Source: Catonia carolina (lineage: Eukaryota; Arthropoda; Insecta; Hemiptera; Achilidae). Taken from it: a stretch of DNA of 64,000 nt. The notes beneath the pieces are model-generated. The model was given only the letters and a program-made list of their open reading frames with translations. It did not search any database and was not told the origin of the DNA. Every line of letters starts with the position of its first letter. Position 1 is the stretch's first letter. The translations under genes and the position numbers were made by a program. The stretch is taken from NCBI GenBank assembly GCA_035578175.1, contig JAQMRL010000003.1, positions 90,560,469 to 90,624,468 of the forward strand, written 5' to 3'. Positions 12,373 to 24,901 of this stretch are shown here, piece by piece.

Positions 12373-14186
12373 GATATTGTTATGTTTATTAATATCAATC
12401 AGGGAATAAAACATTAATTTTTTGACATATTTATTTCTACATATCATAACTATTTCACTGATATCCATTAACGACGGGCCTTTTTAATTTAAGTATCCGA
12501 AGTGAAGTTTCAATTAGTAGGACTACTTTATAATAGGAGTCCAAAACTTCAGAGTTTCCCGTGTCGTAAATAATTATATTTCTCCATCCTACTACCGAAA
12601 AACAATTTATTAGACTATATTATAAAATTCAAAATTCCACTGACTGGCAAAATGATGGACTAATTTTCTGACTTAATTATTACTATTGTAACTGTTATAA
12701 CTTTTTACTTAATTATAATAAGATAGTTTTATAAAAATAACTTAAAAGAATATTACTGGCCAAACAATGCTTTATAACATTGAATATCGGCAGTTAAAAT
12801 GTTCAATTTACGTATTTCAAAGTAATCACAAGTCTTTCTTCCGGTAATATTGGTTGCTTGTGCAAGTTGAACCATTGTTTTTGAAAACGAGTTCTACTTT
12901 AGACAATATAAAATTAAACGTTTCCAGAGTCATTCTCATGCATTTACAAATCCTATCTCTATCTTTTTTAACTGCAGAAAAAGACGATTATGCCGAACAA
13001 TTTTCTGTTCTTATTGATGTCACTAACGGTATCGTCTTTAAAAAGATAACAATTTTGTATAAGCGTTTTCCATTAGGAATAATTCATCATCACTGCTGCT
13101 ACTGGAACTCATGTTGAATACCGACAACTGAATGAAAGTTAAGCGCGTAGTTACATGCTTCCACTATGAGCGTTTACCACCGTGAATCAGTACCTGCGAC
13201 CTGCGACCAGCGTTCACTGTGCGCTTACCCTTACGCTACACAAATATTTCCAAATACTTTCCGTCCTAATATTCCATCGAACAACTGTACAAACGCTTTT
13301 AGAACAAGACTCAAAAACACGATTACGAACTTGTACGTTCGATTTCCATTTTACATCTACCTGACAATTCCGCAAGACACTTAAAATAGACGCTTGCTAA
13401 GAGACCTTCTAATTTAATTAAATAAATAAAATTATATTCAATCAAAATTCAGAAGTTTTTAATAATCATTCTTTAGGGTAGCACCCTCCATTAGTGCTTC
13501 TTAACACCTCTCATCCGTATCATGTCATTTTTAAACAATTATTATTATCATCATCATTGCCTTTACTATTTGTTTGACTTTTTAAGTCGTAAATAAATCA
13601 TAAAAGAAAAAAGTTAGTTTTATAAATATTTTTAGAATTTTTACTCCTTCCGTTCAACTAAAATAAAATTATTTACAAATAATTTTGAACACAATATCTG
13701 TTAAAGTTAATCGTAATTATTATAGTGATTAAATCTGGTACTTAATTCCAACGTGTTGTAGCTGTTGAGTCCTGTAAAAGTACAGTCGCTGTGGTCCAGT
13801 AAGCTTATTGCGAAATACATATTTCAGATGTTTCTTCAATTTTCTTCGAATGTTCTGCTACATTTATGTAATTTTCTCGCCCACTGAGTTAAACAATATG
13901 TTGTAGTTATACATGTTTTGTATGTACCATAATCCTAAGGCTGTTCTTAAAAATTTGATCTGAAGACGATCATAATATCAATATCGGAATTTGTCGTTAT
14001 CCTCCAGAGCTGTACGACGTACGTCTACACAGGCTTTAAAATTGTCTCGAGTAGCGTAAATTTTTATTTAGTTGAAAGTTGCGAGCGTTGCCCAGATCAA
14101 TAATATTTTCGTCCCTATTTATTCTCAGGTCCAATTGTATTTATTATGTAAACTGTTTTTTTTTTCAAATAGATTAATCGGAAAAC

Positions 14187-14583
14187 TCGGAATGCCCATA
14201 ACGGGGAGGTGGAATGTTAAATTGGTTGCACTCGATCTGTTGGTTCCAGGGCAACAAAAAGTAGTTCTGTTTCTTATCACATAGTTAGCCAATTATATGA
14301 ATTAACTATTTAAGAACGGAAGAGGTAGAGGTGTAAAAGACACTAGTCAGAGTTATCTCCTCTGAGATTAATGAATTTTACTATACAGCCAGACCCTTTG
14401 GTGAATGAAGAGGTGTCATTTGCAGAAAGGAAAGTGTAGCATTTTGGAGAACCTAGCATGCTGATGAGCATACTCTTTCAACTCAGTGAAGAAGGCAATA
14501 GTAAACCACCTCACTCCTCATTTTTCCTTAGTAAAACCTCCAGAGGTTCAAACCAGCCTATCGGCTGCTGACCTAAAAACTAC
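14187..14583 (+). mobile_element. Retroposon family C, full-length copy
   Basis: A 397-bp unit flanked by perfect 11-bp duplications, AATCGGAAAAC, at 14176-14186 and 14584-14594. It starts near TGCCCATAACGG and ends in an AAACCAGCC...GGCTGCTGACCTAAA tail. Long variable-length target duplications are the hallmark of target-primed retroposition, so this is probably a SINE-like retroposon moved by a LINE. I cannot place clear pol III A and B boxes in its 5' part. The short frame running over it (14072-14284) is not a gene. Confidence 0.7.
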
Positions 14584-14594
14584 AATCGGAAAAC

Positions 14595-16879
14595 AAAAAT
14601 AAAAACCCAATTTTATTTTTGTAAAGCTTGTATCTGTTTACATTTGAATTTCCTGAACCATTTATGACCGTACTATCATAAATGAACGAGGTATATAAAC
14701 TTGGTTTTATGGATTGTTTTAAATCATGTCTGGGGCATAGAGCCCCGAAAATGCTTTTTATAACAAACTTTTTATTTATACCTAATTTTCTCGTTAAGAA
14801 GCATTAGTGTAAATTTAATTTTTTTAAAGCGGTTTGACAAGTCCTTTTTACGTAAGCATGGTTTTTTTATAGGACGTTCTCTTATTTTAAGCATCTACCA
14901 TTTAACCAAAATATATCCAGAACAGTAAATTAAAAAAAAAACCATAAAGCAAACTGAGTGGAGTTGGCTAGGGAAATTTACATAAAAAGAGAACGTAAAA
15001 TTCATAATATAGGAATACGAAAATTGTATTTTTAAAAAGTAAAAATAGTTTTATATCTTATTCCTACTTTGTTTATTTATAATATAAAGACTAGTTGAAT
15101 CACCAGTTATACAATTTCGAAAGAGGGAAATAGGTTTAAAAGATAGATGAATGTTTGAAAACCCAAGTTTGTTTATACTAGCAAGATAAACTGCACAAAC
15201 CTAAATTGCAAATAAAGCATTTAACCAGTGAGAATGAGGAAGAGTGATGGAGATAATGAAGGGTTAATTGGGAAACAGTGAGATGGGACGCGAAGGTGTA
15301 CTAGTGTATGTGTGTATTTACAAGTGTGTTTCAGCGTATGTATGGAGTTTGTGATGAAGAAGGAGTTGGACGAGGGGTTACTACGAGGGGGAGTCTGTAC
15401 AATCAATACAGGCGGGCATTCCTTCACCATCACCACCACCACCATCGCCCCGAAATGCTGCCATACCCCAACCATTGATCAATAGTTCGATACAGAAGGT
15501 AGTATTGTCATTATTATTCACACCTCAGCCCTCTCTTCCATAATAACATTACACTATCTTTGTTTCGCCTACTTACGGCCTTTGTCGCACGCACATCAAA
15601 CACAAACAAATCACAGGCCGATTTTCAAACCACTTCTCTAGCTCGTGTGATACTTCAATGAAGCAGAGCAAACTCTGAAATAATTAGTCTTTAAATTTTG
15701 ATATAAATTGTAATAAAAAAAACATTATAATAAAATTTGAGAATGTTTTAAACTACGACGTGCTTTGGAATATTTGTAATACGTTAATAACGAATTACAT
15801 ACATTAAGACAGAGGGTGTTCTCTCTCGCTTACTTTTACCAATGCAATCATCACCACCCAAAATCAATTTGTTTGCAAGTACACGAAAATCTCGTTTATC
15901 TGAAATTAGTTGAGCTAACATTCCAGTTTATCAAAAAGACATTTGGAAAAATAACTAAAATTATTTTTTGTTTACTGGGTAAATTATTCTGAACGAAAAA
16001 TAGCATACGAGGCCAACTTTATTAATAAATTTTTTTTACATCAATAAATAAATAAAACGAAAGCAATTCACAAAAAAATATTTTTTGTTGAAATGTTGAT
16101 TTTTTAAAATTTAATCTCTCTTTCAAAAATAAATCGTATTTTAAAATTCATAACGTTTAACTTAATTATCCGATTAATAAGATTTATTCTAAAATTACTC
16201 CGTATATGATTCTCTTAGTTTCTTGAATACAAAAGTTTTTGTGATTTAAAGTTTCTTAAAAAAAAATTTATATAAAAAGATAAATTTTTTTAGAGAAAAA
16301 ATTAATATTGAAGCGAATACTGCAACCGTACGTAATGCGCTCTCGAATAGAGTTTTCCTTTCAACTAAATGTAACCTTTATGTAAATTGGCCACGTATCG
16401 CAAGTCATGATTTCTGAAACTAGTGGCTACTTTTTAACCTTAACCTTGATTTAAAGGGATGATAGAAAAATGTTTAGGTAAATTTTATTTTTGATTAACA
16501 GGAAAAAGTATTTGCAATTCACGTACAAAAATGTTTTACACTAAATAGCAACAGAAAATTTTTTTTCAAGGTAAACTCAATCTTAAGAAATGTTTTGTTG
16601 TATCCGAGCAGGTTCACTGCGCACGATTGTAATACTGTAATAAAACCTGTTTGTCTGTACTTGTGGTCGCCTCAGAATTATTGGGAAGGCTAGTCTTTGA
16701 GAAGAGCACATAAACTTCAGAGTAAGAACCTCCGGAGGAATATGATTTTTGAGAAAAGTAGACAAACATGTTACCAGTTACGAGGAACAAGTTTTGAGAA
16801 AAAGAAGAAATGACCAAGAATAATAAGTGATTAAAGGAAACATATCAGACCACGAACAAAACGAAAGTGTTGTGCAGCA
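14595..16879. other. Unique sequence; a G+C-richer patch at 15220-15660
   Basis: 15220-15660 stands out by base composition and by a CACCATCACCACCACCACC run near 15428. An 84-codon minus frame (15221-15475) covers part of it, but I recognise no domain and cannot show it is coding. It could be a host exon or regulatory region. The rest is AT-rich. Confidence 0.35.
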
Positions 16880-17245
16880 GCAAGAGAGGTTAAAAGAAAT
16901 AGGAAATTTAAAATTAGACACCGAAAACTCTTTTATAGAAAAGAAGAGGATAGAAGCTTTTGAAATGTGGTGTTATAGGGAAATGTTAAAGATGAAATAA
17001 GAAGTATATGGGAGCATCTTACTAGAAGAAGGGATAGGCTAGTGGGGCATATCTTAAGACATCCACGTATTTGTCTATAAATAATGGAGGGTAATACTGA
17101 GGCAGTAAATTGTGGGAAGGTAAAAGTTAGAATATATAAAGAAAATTACAAAAGATGTAGGGTGTTACAGTTATGTAAATATGAAACGACTTGCACACGG
17201 TAGAACAGCTTGGAGAATTATTGTATCAAACCAGTCAGAGAAAGA
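16880..17245 (+). pseudogene. Degenerate RTE-type LINE C-terminal fragment
   Basis: The + strand reads RIEAFEMWCYREMLK at about 16950, then after a frameshift a 'RDRLVGHILRHPRICL' stretch, a damaged Gly/Arg-rich block, and an RLAHGRTAWRIIV ending. These follow the order of the C-terminal cysteine-containing region of RTE/CR1-type polyproteins. Several frameshifts and stops make it a pseudogene. No 5' part remains. Confidence 0.6.
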
Positions 17246-17736
17246 TGACAAAAAAAATCAGACCACAATAAATAAATCTATAAAATGGGTGTAAAATTGT
17301 TGACAAACCGATGTGTACGACACTAAACAGTAAATCTGGGGTGTCAGAAAAGTGCTTTAGAGAAGTAAAAAAATACTGGGTTCATTGAGATAAACCGTGA
17401 AAACTTGACTGACCGAACTGAGTTCATATTACAGACTACTGACTAAATAGGCTTCCACAAAGAACAAAAATAGAACATCTGATGGGCGTAATATAGGAGA
17501 ATATTGCCTGCATTGAAAAAATGTTGGGAGTGTTGATGCAAAAAGAACTTTCAGAAACATCTAAAGTTATTTTACGTGGTGTAAAATGGCTCTAAACGAG
17601 GAAACAAGTGTTTGAGAAGGTCTTTACAATTCCCCTGCCTACCATTAAGGCGCGTAGAGTATTGACACCTTTTGTTTGTTGTACTTTATACACAATGCAA
17701 CACACAGTACTACAGTAGTCTGTCTACAAAGTAATA
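17246..17736. other. No recognisable gene
   Basis: A somewhat less AT-rich stretch. Two short readings looked like decayed transposase coding (around 17470-17580), but no motif could be identified. Confidence 0.35.
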
Positions 17737-17744
17737 TCATAGAC

Positions 17745-18481
17745 CAACGGTTTTCAAAACTTTTATTTCGAGCCCCCTGCCTGTGGTTTAACTGTAAGGC
17801 ACGCCCCTTATATGTATATCAGTGTACATACGTATTTTGAATAATAGTTTTACTGGTTATTCTTATCTAAGTTACATGTTTGAAGTCTATTCCTATTGGG
17901 ACAAAGGGTTAATATTGAAATAATTAAAAACATATTTACAATAGTAGATCAGGAAATGTATCTTTAATAACTACATATTGCTAAATATAACTCAAAACAA
18001 AAATTAAGACTACTGATGTGATGGATGAGCCTGTTTTATTTTTGCCACAAAGCTTTCTAAACGTGGAGTCAGTTCCGACAGTGCCACTCTAAAGTTCTCT
18101 TGTCACATCTAATCTTGAACGATATTTGCTCTTGCTCTTCACGGCAGCAAGAATAGAAAATCCAGTTTCATAAGAAAATGTAGTATCAAAGGAAAAGATT
18201 ACTTTTAAGACATTTTCACTCAAAAAACGGTATTCATTTTGGGCACTGATCCAAAAGGCCGTGAACGAAGATTCCTTAAATTTTGTTTCCTAGACAGTGT
18301 CACTTAGCAGATAATGATGTTTATTTTCCCTAAAGAAAATTTCACTTATTATTCTAAATAAAGAATTTTTCACTTAATTTATTCGGTCAACACAAAACTT
18401 CATATATTTTTTTAAACTAAGCTTTAAGCCCCCCCCCCCCCCAGAAAACCCATATCACGCCCCTTACTTTGAGAACAAATG
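17745..18481 (-). pseudogene. hAT (ZBED5-like) transposase remnant with terminal repeats
   Basis: The ends are CAACGGTTTTCAAAAC and, inverted, CATTTGTTCTCAAAGT, matching the CA-start, GTTCTCAAA-type ends of hAT elements. The flanks TCATAGAC (17737-17744) and GCATAGAC (18482-18489) agree at 7 of 8 bases, the expected duplication length. On the minus strand the interior reads as the C-terminal dimerisation part of ZBED5-like hAT transposases: FWISAQNEYRFLSENVLK, then SYETGFSILAAVKSKSKYRS, R-L-D-V, a one-base frameshift, and an ending QAHPSHQ with stop near 18010. The catalytic N-terminal half is deleted. A poly-C run at about 18428-18442 lies near the 5' side. Confidence 0.7.
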
Positions 18482-18489
18482 GCATAGAC

Positions 18490-20167
18490 ACCAATGAAAT
18501 AGCTGCGAAATAAAAAACGTTACAGTACAGCAATCTCAATCGAGACTTTACACCAGTTTTATCCGTTACGATAAAATAGCAGTGGGGTCTGAGCAATTAT
18601 ATTTTTTTAACTAATTTATTTTCTTATAAAACCATAGGAACTTTTCTTCCTCCGAGAAACATAAAAAGCTCACATAGAACATAAAGAGAAACATAGAGCT
18701 TTTATCATATTATTTTAACGTGTTATAAGTCTACATGAAATTATGTTGAAAAACCGCTAATTCGGTTTATCCGATCACCTTCTACACTGTTCAAATAAAC
18801 GAGATTTAAGTGTACAAATGAAATTTATGAGATCTAAAAATTAATTAAATTATGTAACAAAATGTAATCAAATTGTATGTTTTAAGTAAAAAAAAAGTAT
18901 TGTGTTAGTTATTTTTATACGTGTTAAATAAATGACTATGCAACTAATTAATTTACAAAAGTTTGTTTTTTATATTTCACTCTTTTACTAAAAAGTAATC
19001 TGCATGGTTAATAATAAAATAAAATAATGATTTATTAAAAATCACGAAGCATGAAATTTGAGAATTTCGAAAAATGATACTATATACATTTTTTCTAATA
19101 TACTGCGTTATTATTATTTTAACATGATAAACCTTTATATATTATATAATTATATTTTACAGTTCAGGTATTTTTATAAATAGAATATAGGAAGTTAACC
19201 CTACTTTTAAACAAAAGAATAGAACAGTTACTATTCAAATATAACGAACGAGGGCATTAATTAATTAATTTAATTAATACAACCACAAACGAAGGGAAAA
19301 AATAGAAATTGTATAATTTTAAATATGATGGAATGTACTGGGTAGACTGACTAACCCATATTGTGCTCATGACATTTTTAGTTGACGCCCTAAACTAACA
19401 AACAATCTAAACCGAAATAGATTTGTTAATAAGCAATCAGACAGTTATTTGTTTTATTCTTTTAAAATTGCAAACAATTTGTTTGTCGTAACTGGAATGT
19501 GTATACACATAAACTAAAAGCTTAAAACAAAAAATATTATATACACTTGTCAGAATAACAACATGCATAATAATTTTTACAAACAAAATATATACACACC
19601 ACAAACCACCTTAAAACGTCATTTACAAAATAAAATACAACAATAGAATAAAAACAACATACCCGGAATCTATAAAATAAACTGTAATAATAATTGTGTA
19701 AAATTTATATTGGTATAACCACCAGATCGTTCAGGAAAAGGTTTTCTGAGCATTAAACAGATTATAAAAAGGGAATTATACATTGTTTTCTACAATAGCG
19801 AACAATTAATTAATTCAAAACACATTAAGCAATATAAATAATATAATTTGGAAATATTGGAAACGAATAATAAGAAATAGAGAAGTTCATAATTATATTG
19901 AAAATGTTTTAAAAATATAAATTTAAAAAGAAGTTAAAATGATTAAATATGCTAACAGAATAAGAAAACAGTAACCTAATTAGATTGGCAGAACTGGGTT
20001 GGTAATTTTAAATTATAAATAAATAGATAAATTTGTTCCTGTAATTGTCATGACATAGAAAGGATGTTAGTGTCTGAAAAACCGTTTTTAATGGTGTAAT
20101 TTTAAATATTATAATGGATAGACGTTGTGGTTAACAACAAGAAAGCAGTACTTAATCGGCAAAGAAA
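18490..20167. other. Very AT-rich unique stretch
   Basis: No frames or repeats of interest. Several runs of A and T and a TTAATTAATT palindromic patch near 19257-19280. Confidence 0.45.
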
Positions 20168-20539
20168 TATTCCCACAATGATTGTTTACTAGCTGCTATT
20201 AGATTAGCAGCCAGTCGTGGAAACAAACAACTAGCAGCCAGTTTAATTAAAGCGTGAGTATTCTCTAGCGCGCTAGTGACGTTGAACATGATTGATTTTA
20301 CCACAGCTAGTAGGGGAGAAAAAGTCACGTGATTGACTACCGCTAGTAAACTAGCTAGAGTGAATGTTTGGAAACGTCGCTAGTTGCTAGTCAGCTATAC
20401 TTTGTACAGCAATACAAAACACAACTCGCATAAGTTTTCAGAGCACTGTCATTAATTAACTAGCTCCGTGGGAACCGTAACCAATGCGCTAATAGTTCCT
20501 GCTAGTACTAGCAGCTAGTAAACTTGCGTCATAGGAATA
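20168..20539. mobile_element. MITE-like element with CTAG-rich inverted ends
   Basis: The left end TATTCCCACAATGATTG..TTTACTAGCTGCT mirrors the right end, which reads inverted as TATTCCTATGACGCAAG..TTTACTAGCTGCT. About 372 bp, no coding capacity. CTAG occurs many times inside (GCTAG, CTAGC, CTAGT), which makes it stand out from its flanks. No unambiguous target duplication, so the superfamily is uncertain. PIF/Harbinger is one possibility. Confidence 0.55.
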
Positions 20540-22286
20540 AGCCTTAACGGTTCGTATTTATCCCGCAGAGCCAATCAAAACAAAAGAAGAAGAAAACTTC
20601 CTTCCAAAAGTATACTGATTAATGAGAAGGTCCATGAGATTCTGAAGCAAATTAAATGTGATTGCCGAGAAATTTTAATTTATTACCCTTGAATTTAGGA
20701 ACTGATTAGGAGGCCAAAGTTTTCAAACAAATAAAAAGATTTTAAAATATTCAGGCTCATCTCACACCATGCTAACGTTCATCAAAGAGGTCCTTGGAAA
20801 ACTAGTCCACCGATATGACAAATGCCTGAATCTTCATGGAATGTTTGGTAAAAAGTAACTTTTCACCAAATTTGGTATACGACTTTTGGTAATCAATTTT
20901 GTTTTTTACTCATTGAAAGTTCAAGAAAAACAACCCTGGTGTATTAACAACGGTTCAAAACAATAAATGAAATGGCTTCACTACTTAATAAAGAGTTCTC
21001 CTTTAGAATTCACAGTTTAGGATAGATTATCCTAAAGGGATGAAAACTACTGTGTTATTTAACCAAGTTAAATTGTTCTAATCTAAGATAATTTGTGAAA
21101 GTTTTGTTGTACATACAATTATTACCCGAAAGCGAATCTAAATAGCCAAATAACGAACTCAGTGCCATGTATTTATGAATCTACCATGAACCAGGTTGGT
21201 TATCATGAATCTATGTCACCATTATCATATTTTTGCTGACGTTAAAAATAAAAATAATGGAATACAAAATTTATTAACAAAAATACAAACATAATTTTTG
21301 AAAACACACAATAAGTTTTTGTTCTAAAAGAAAAAACAAAAATAAAGGAATACAGAAAATAGAATAAAAGATGGTATAGAACATGCTGTAATGGAAATTA
21401 TCATATTAAAGTAAGAAGTTTTCCTTTTTAGAAGTATTACTCTTGAAAACTTTTCTCTATTTGTAATATCAATAACAGATTTTCTTCTAAGCAAAGAAAA
21501 CTTGAATCATATTGTAACGCATCAAAAGTAATATCTTCCCCTTTTATAAAACGAACAATAAAAAGAGCGAGAGAAAAAATGTGAAAGTAAAAGATATTTT
21601 ACGGCGACAAATGTAGGTGGCACGTACTAAAAATCTTACAAACAAATGATATTTCTAAAAGGTAACTGCATCAAAAATAATGGATATAAATCAACATTGA
21701 TGAAGATAAATAAATCCTTTCTTTAAATTTCCATTATCAGCCCGTAATTACAAAACGAAATAAACTAAGGTGCTATGAAATAATGAAAAGTTGTGAAAGA
21801 AGTTTTAAAGAAATAAAAACAAATTTTATATCTTGTAAATTTTATAAGAGTATTGTTTGAAATTTTGTTATAATAGTATATACTTGTATTTCAAGAACTT
21901 GTAATAAAAACAATAGTGTGATAAAGTTTGAAATATTCTGATTCTGAGGTTTTTTCATTTTAACAATTATTATTTTATATGAAATTTCCCTGTTTGTTTC
22001 ATTGTTTCTTCTTTACCAAACCTTGTTAATTATTTCAGATTTATTTCCAGACGAGTATTAAATTAGTCTATATTCTATTACTTGTTTGCCAATGAAAATG
22101 TATTGTACTATTTAGTCCGGGTGTTTTTAAGGATCTGGTTATTTAAAAATATTAAAACTTCTTTTTAAACTACCAGTATTTATTAACAAATAATTAAATT
22201 GCATTAAATTATTACGGTTATAGTTACTAACAAATTAATATTTAACTACTACTTAATTTAATACATATAGACTTAATTACAATTAC
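20540..22286. other. AT-rich unique stretch
   Basis: No frame above 60 codons, no repeat family seen. Confidence 0.45.
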
Positions 22287-22459
22287 ATTGGCGTAGTTGG
22301 TAACGTGCTCGTCTCTCATCATGCAGTCCTAGGTTCGAATCACACTCAGGCATGGCATATTTTCATAAGTTACAAAAAGTAATTTCATCCTCACACATTA
22401 GCACCCCAACGTCGTCGCTAATGACCTTGCAGTTGATACAACGTCAAATAAATAATTAG
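22287..22459 (+). repeat. SINE family B, tail type 2
   Basis: A tRNA-like head with A box (GTAGTTGGTAACGTGCTCG) and B box (GGTTCGAATC), a CATATTTTCATA body, then the type 2 tail with CCCCAACGTCGTCGCTAATG and a GTTGATACAACGTCAAATAA end. No clean target duplication. Confidence 0.75.
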
Positions 22460-23492
22460 ACTACTTAATTTTTTTCTTTTCCGAAGCAATACCATTGAGT
22501 ATTGTCTTCGTCATGTAAACCCGTTCATGCTATTTACTTATAGCTTTTGTTTTTAAACTGGTTGTAAATAATCTCAGATGTTAAATATGTATATATAAAT
22601 AAATAAATAAATCTCATTACAACTTAAGGCATGAACTAACGTTAACTGAAAGATGTGACCATTTAAAATCAAATCGATTAAGAAATGAACTCTTCCTTAA
22701 TGCTGAAATACAAAGATAACAATTTATTATAGAAATAATATTTCCTTGTCATTAACGAATTGTTTCCAACATGCGAAAAAACCAACCGGTTCTAACTAAT
22801 ACAGTCCGACGCAACACCCTAATGACCTTCATTCATTACGCAACCTACTTGTCTACTGAAAAATATCCAAGTCATTATATAATATGTGTAAAACCTGTAG
22901 AAACTGTGAAGAATACTCTTGTCATTACTATTTGTTTTAATATTAAAAGCAAGGAATCGTGGGGTGAAATTATGCACCGAACAAAACGGAGCCCATTTTG
23001 AGCAACTTTGTAATTAATATGCATCACCATTACTCTTTTAATATCATTCTTCAATGTTTTCAGAATTCAGTTAAATATTTATTATACATTAATAGTTATA
23101 ATTGCCAAAATAAATGATAAAAATAATTCCATTCTGTAAAAAAAACAGTAGGTACTTTTTTGTTACAATTTAGTCTGGTTTTCTTATTAATAACAAATTT
23201 CAGTCTCTTGTATCTATTGTTTATTTACTTCATTCACAAAACTTCCTCAGAATTCAATTTCTTACGTGTTGTATTAAAAATAAATGACTTAAGCAAAGTT
23301 ATTATATATTTATGTTACAACTAAAAAAAAAATAATTTTCGATCCCTAATTTTTTTGGTGCATGTCAGATATCTTTCAAACAATGAGATATACCGTTCTG
23401 GAATTTGTTGCATCCAATCACGTTAAAAACCATAAAATGCCATGAAGCATTTATTTTTATTTAAAGCTTAAAATATTTTAGTATAACCTCAT
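22460..23492. other. AT-rich stretch without recognisable gene
   Basis: A 76-codon frame at 22771-23001 has no domain that I recognise. No repeats. Confidence 0.4.
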
Positions 23493-24044
23493 TTTACTGC
23501 TGTAACAAAGTGGAAGATCAAGGTGAACGAGGAGAAGTCTACGCATGTAACGTTTACTACCAGAAGGACAACTTGTCCTCCTGTCCAGCTGAATGGCAAG
23601 AATATTCCACAGGCAAGAGATGTAAGATATTTAGGAATGTATTTAGATAGAGGTCTGACATGGCGCACACACATTCAAATGAAAAGGGAACAGCTGGATT
23701 TAACATACAGGAAGATGTATCAGTTCGTTGGTAGGCGTTCCCAGCGTTCGATTGACAACAAATTACTTTTGTACAAATCCATAGTGAAGCCGGTTTGGAC
23801 CTACGGGATTCAGTTATGGGGCAAAGCATTGACTTTAGACATCGAGATTCTGCAACGGTTTCAATCAAAAGCACGAAATCGAAAAACGAAAATCAAAAAA
23901 GAAAAAATACGAAGTTTCAGTTGTAAATACATCAAACGTCTAAACAACCACGTAAAACACTTAGCACCGAATCTTTTAGACAACAGCAATGATGCTCATA
24001 GACTAAAACGTGCTACAGTAATGGACCTCCCAGGGCGATTCTGA
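23493..24044 (+). pseudogene. Jockey-type LINE reverse transcriptase fragment, internally deleted
   Basis: An open frame of at least 173 codons starting inside a longer ancestral frame. Motifs in order: KWKIKVNEEKSTHVTF, a TTCPPVQLNG segment, VRYLGMYLDRGLTW, a Lys/Arg-rich linker, NKLLLYKSIVKPVWTYGIQLWG, then LQRFQSKA. These mark the thumb and C-terminal region of jockey-clade reverse transcriptases. After LQRFQSKA the part normally carrying a 'P-x-Y' and 'L-x-x-D-L' region is missing, and the frame resumes at a KYIKRLNNHVKHL motif and ends LKRATVMDLPGRF, so a ~100-nt deletion kept the frame open. The start is not a genuine start codon; the GTG at 23523 is only where the open reading begins. 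Not expected to be active. Confidence 0.8.
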
Positions 24045-24431
24045 TAGTGTGATTTTACATTGTAACTAATTCATAATGTTAATATTCTGTAGATGACTGG
24101 CGTGTTTGAGTATGAATGTGTAAATAACTTAATGAAAATTTTTAATTATCTCTAGTAAAGTTCGGTGTACACATATTTTGGAATCATGTGCTTATTTTAC
24201 TTCTCATTCTGTTTTTTCATTTTAAAGGAGGTTTTGGTTATTTTATTTATTTATTTTTTAAACTATCTTATTTTGATTGTAAATAGTAATTGAGAGCAGT
24301 GTAATATGTGTTAATGTTATAATTTGTTAATTACACCAGTGGGTTGTAATTTGTTCATGTGTTAATTCTAATTGATAAGTTGCATTTATTGTTACACAAC
24401 AGATTATGCATTAAAATAAAGTTATATGAAA
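24045..24431. other. Likely 3' flank or UTR between two jockey fragments
   Basis: AT-rich, no frames. It lies between two pieces of the same LINE type and may include an old 3' untranslated region. Confidence 0.3.
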
Positions 24432-24608
24432 AAAAATATTCACACCTATATTTATGCCGATCTTAATATTGACTCAATGAAACAAACTATATCAAAATTC
24501 AGCCGTAAATATGAAGAAAGACTCAATCATCATCCAAACTTCCTGGCTCTGAATCTGCTAAATAATAGATACTGGGATTTTAATACTCAAAAAACAGAGT
24601 GTTTTTGA
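24432..24608 (+). pseudogene. Jockey-type LINE C-terminal fragment
   Basis: The short reading contains DLNIDSMKQTISKFSRKYEE, then RLNHHPNFLALNLL, a spacing and composition typical of the last ~50 residues of jockey reverse transcriptases. It lies 390 bp beyond the end of another jockey fragment, so it is a separate insertion or the product of a rearrangement. Confidence 0.6.
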
Positions 24609-24901
24609 TTTAGGTTACAGGTGCTAAAGAACATTGTTACACTTATTATCTTTAATATTTAATAATAAATAAAATTGATTAAATTAATAATAAATTTAAT
24701 CAAAAATATTAATTTATTACTATTTTCAATTTCATTAACATTATAATGAAATTGTAATCATGTTAATTAACATTTATCAAAATTACTGATTGTTCTATTT
24801 CATGTGAACAGATAGTAATGTTGCAGACTTGTAAAAAAATTTAACATTTCCTCTTATTTCTAGTTATAAAATCCCCTTTTTTATTAATTTCTATTATTTT
24901 T

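Larger units (their letters stand above)
10460..14175. other. Mostly unique AT-rich DNA
   Basis: Apart from the 23-bp palindrome at 10773 and the weak SINE relic at 12295, nothing recognisable. 10800-11110 is richer in G+C and has a repeated GGAAAGTACACG (about 11049 and 11071), but no open frame of note. Frames of 79-87 codons at 11566, 12854 and 13166 show no domain. Confidence 0.4.

Noticed and set aside
15221..15475. 84-codon minus-strand gene
   Set aside because: Low-complexity serine/proline/threonine content, no domain, no splice context that I can support.
18428..18442. Poly-C run as a separate regulatory feature
   Set aside because: It lies inside the hAT remnant and is most likely slippage in a C-rich terminal region.
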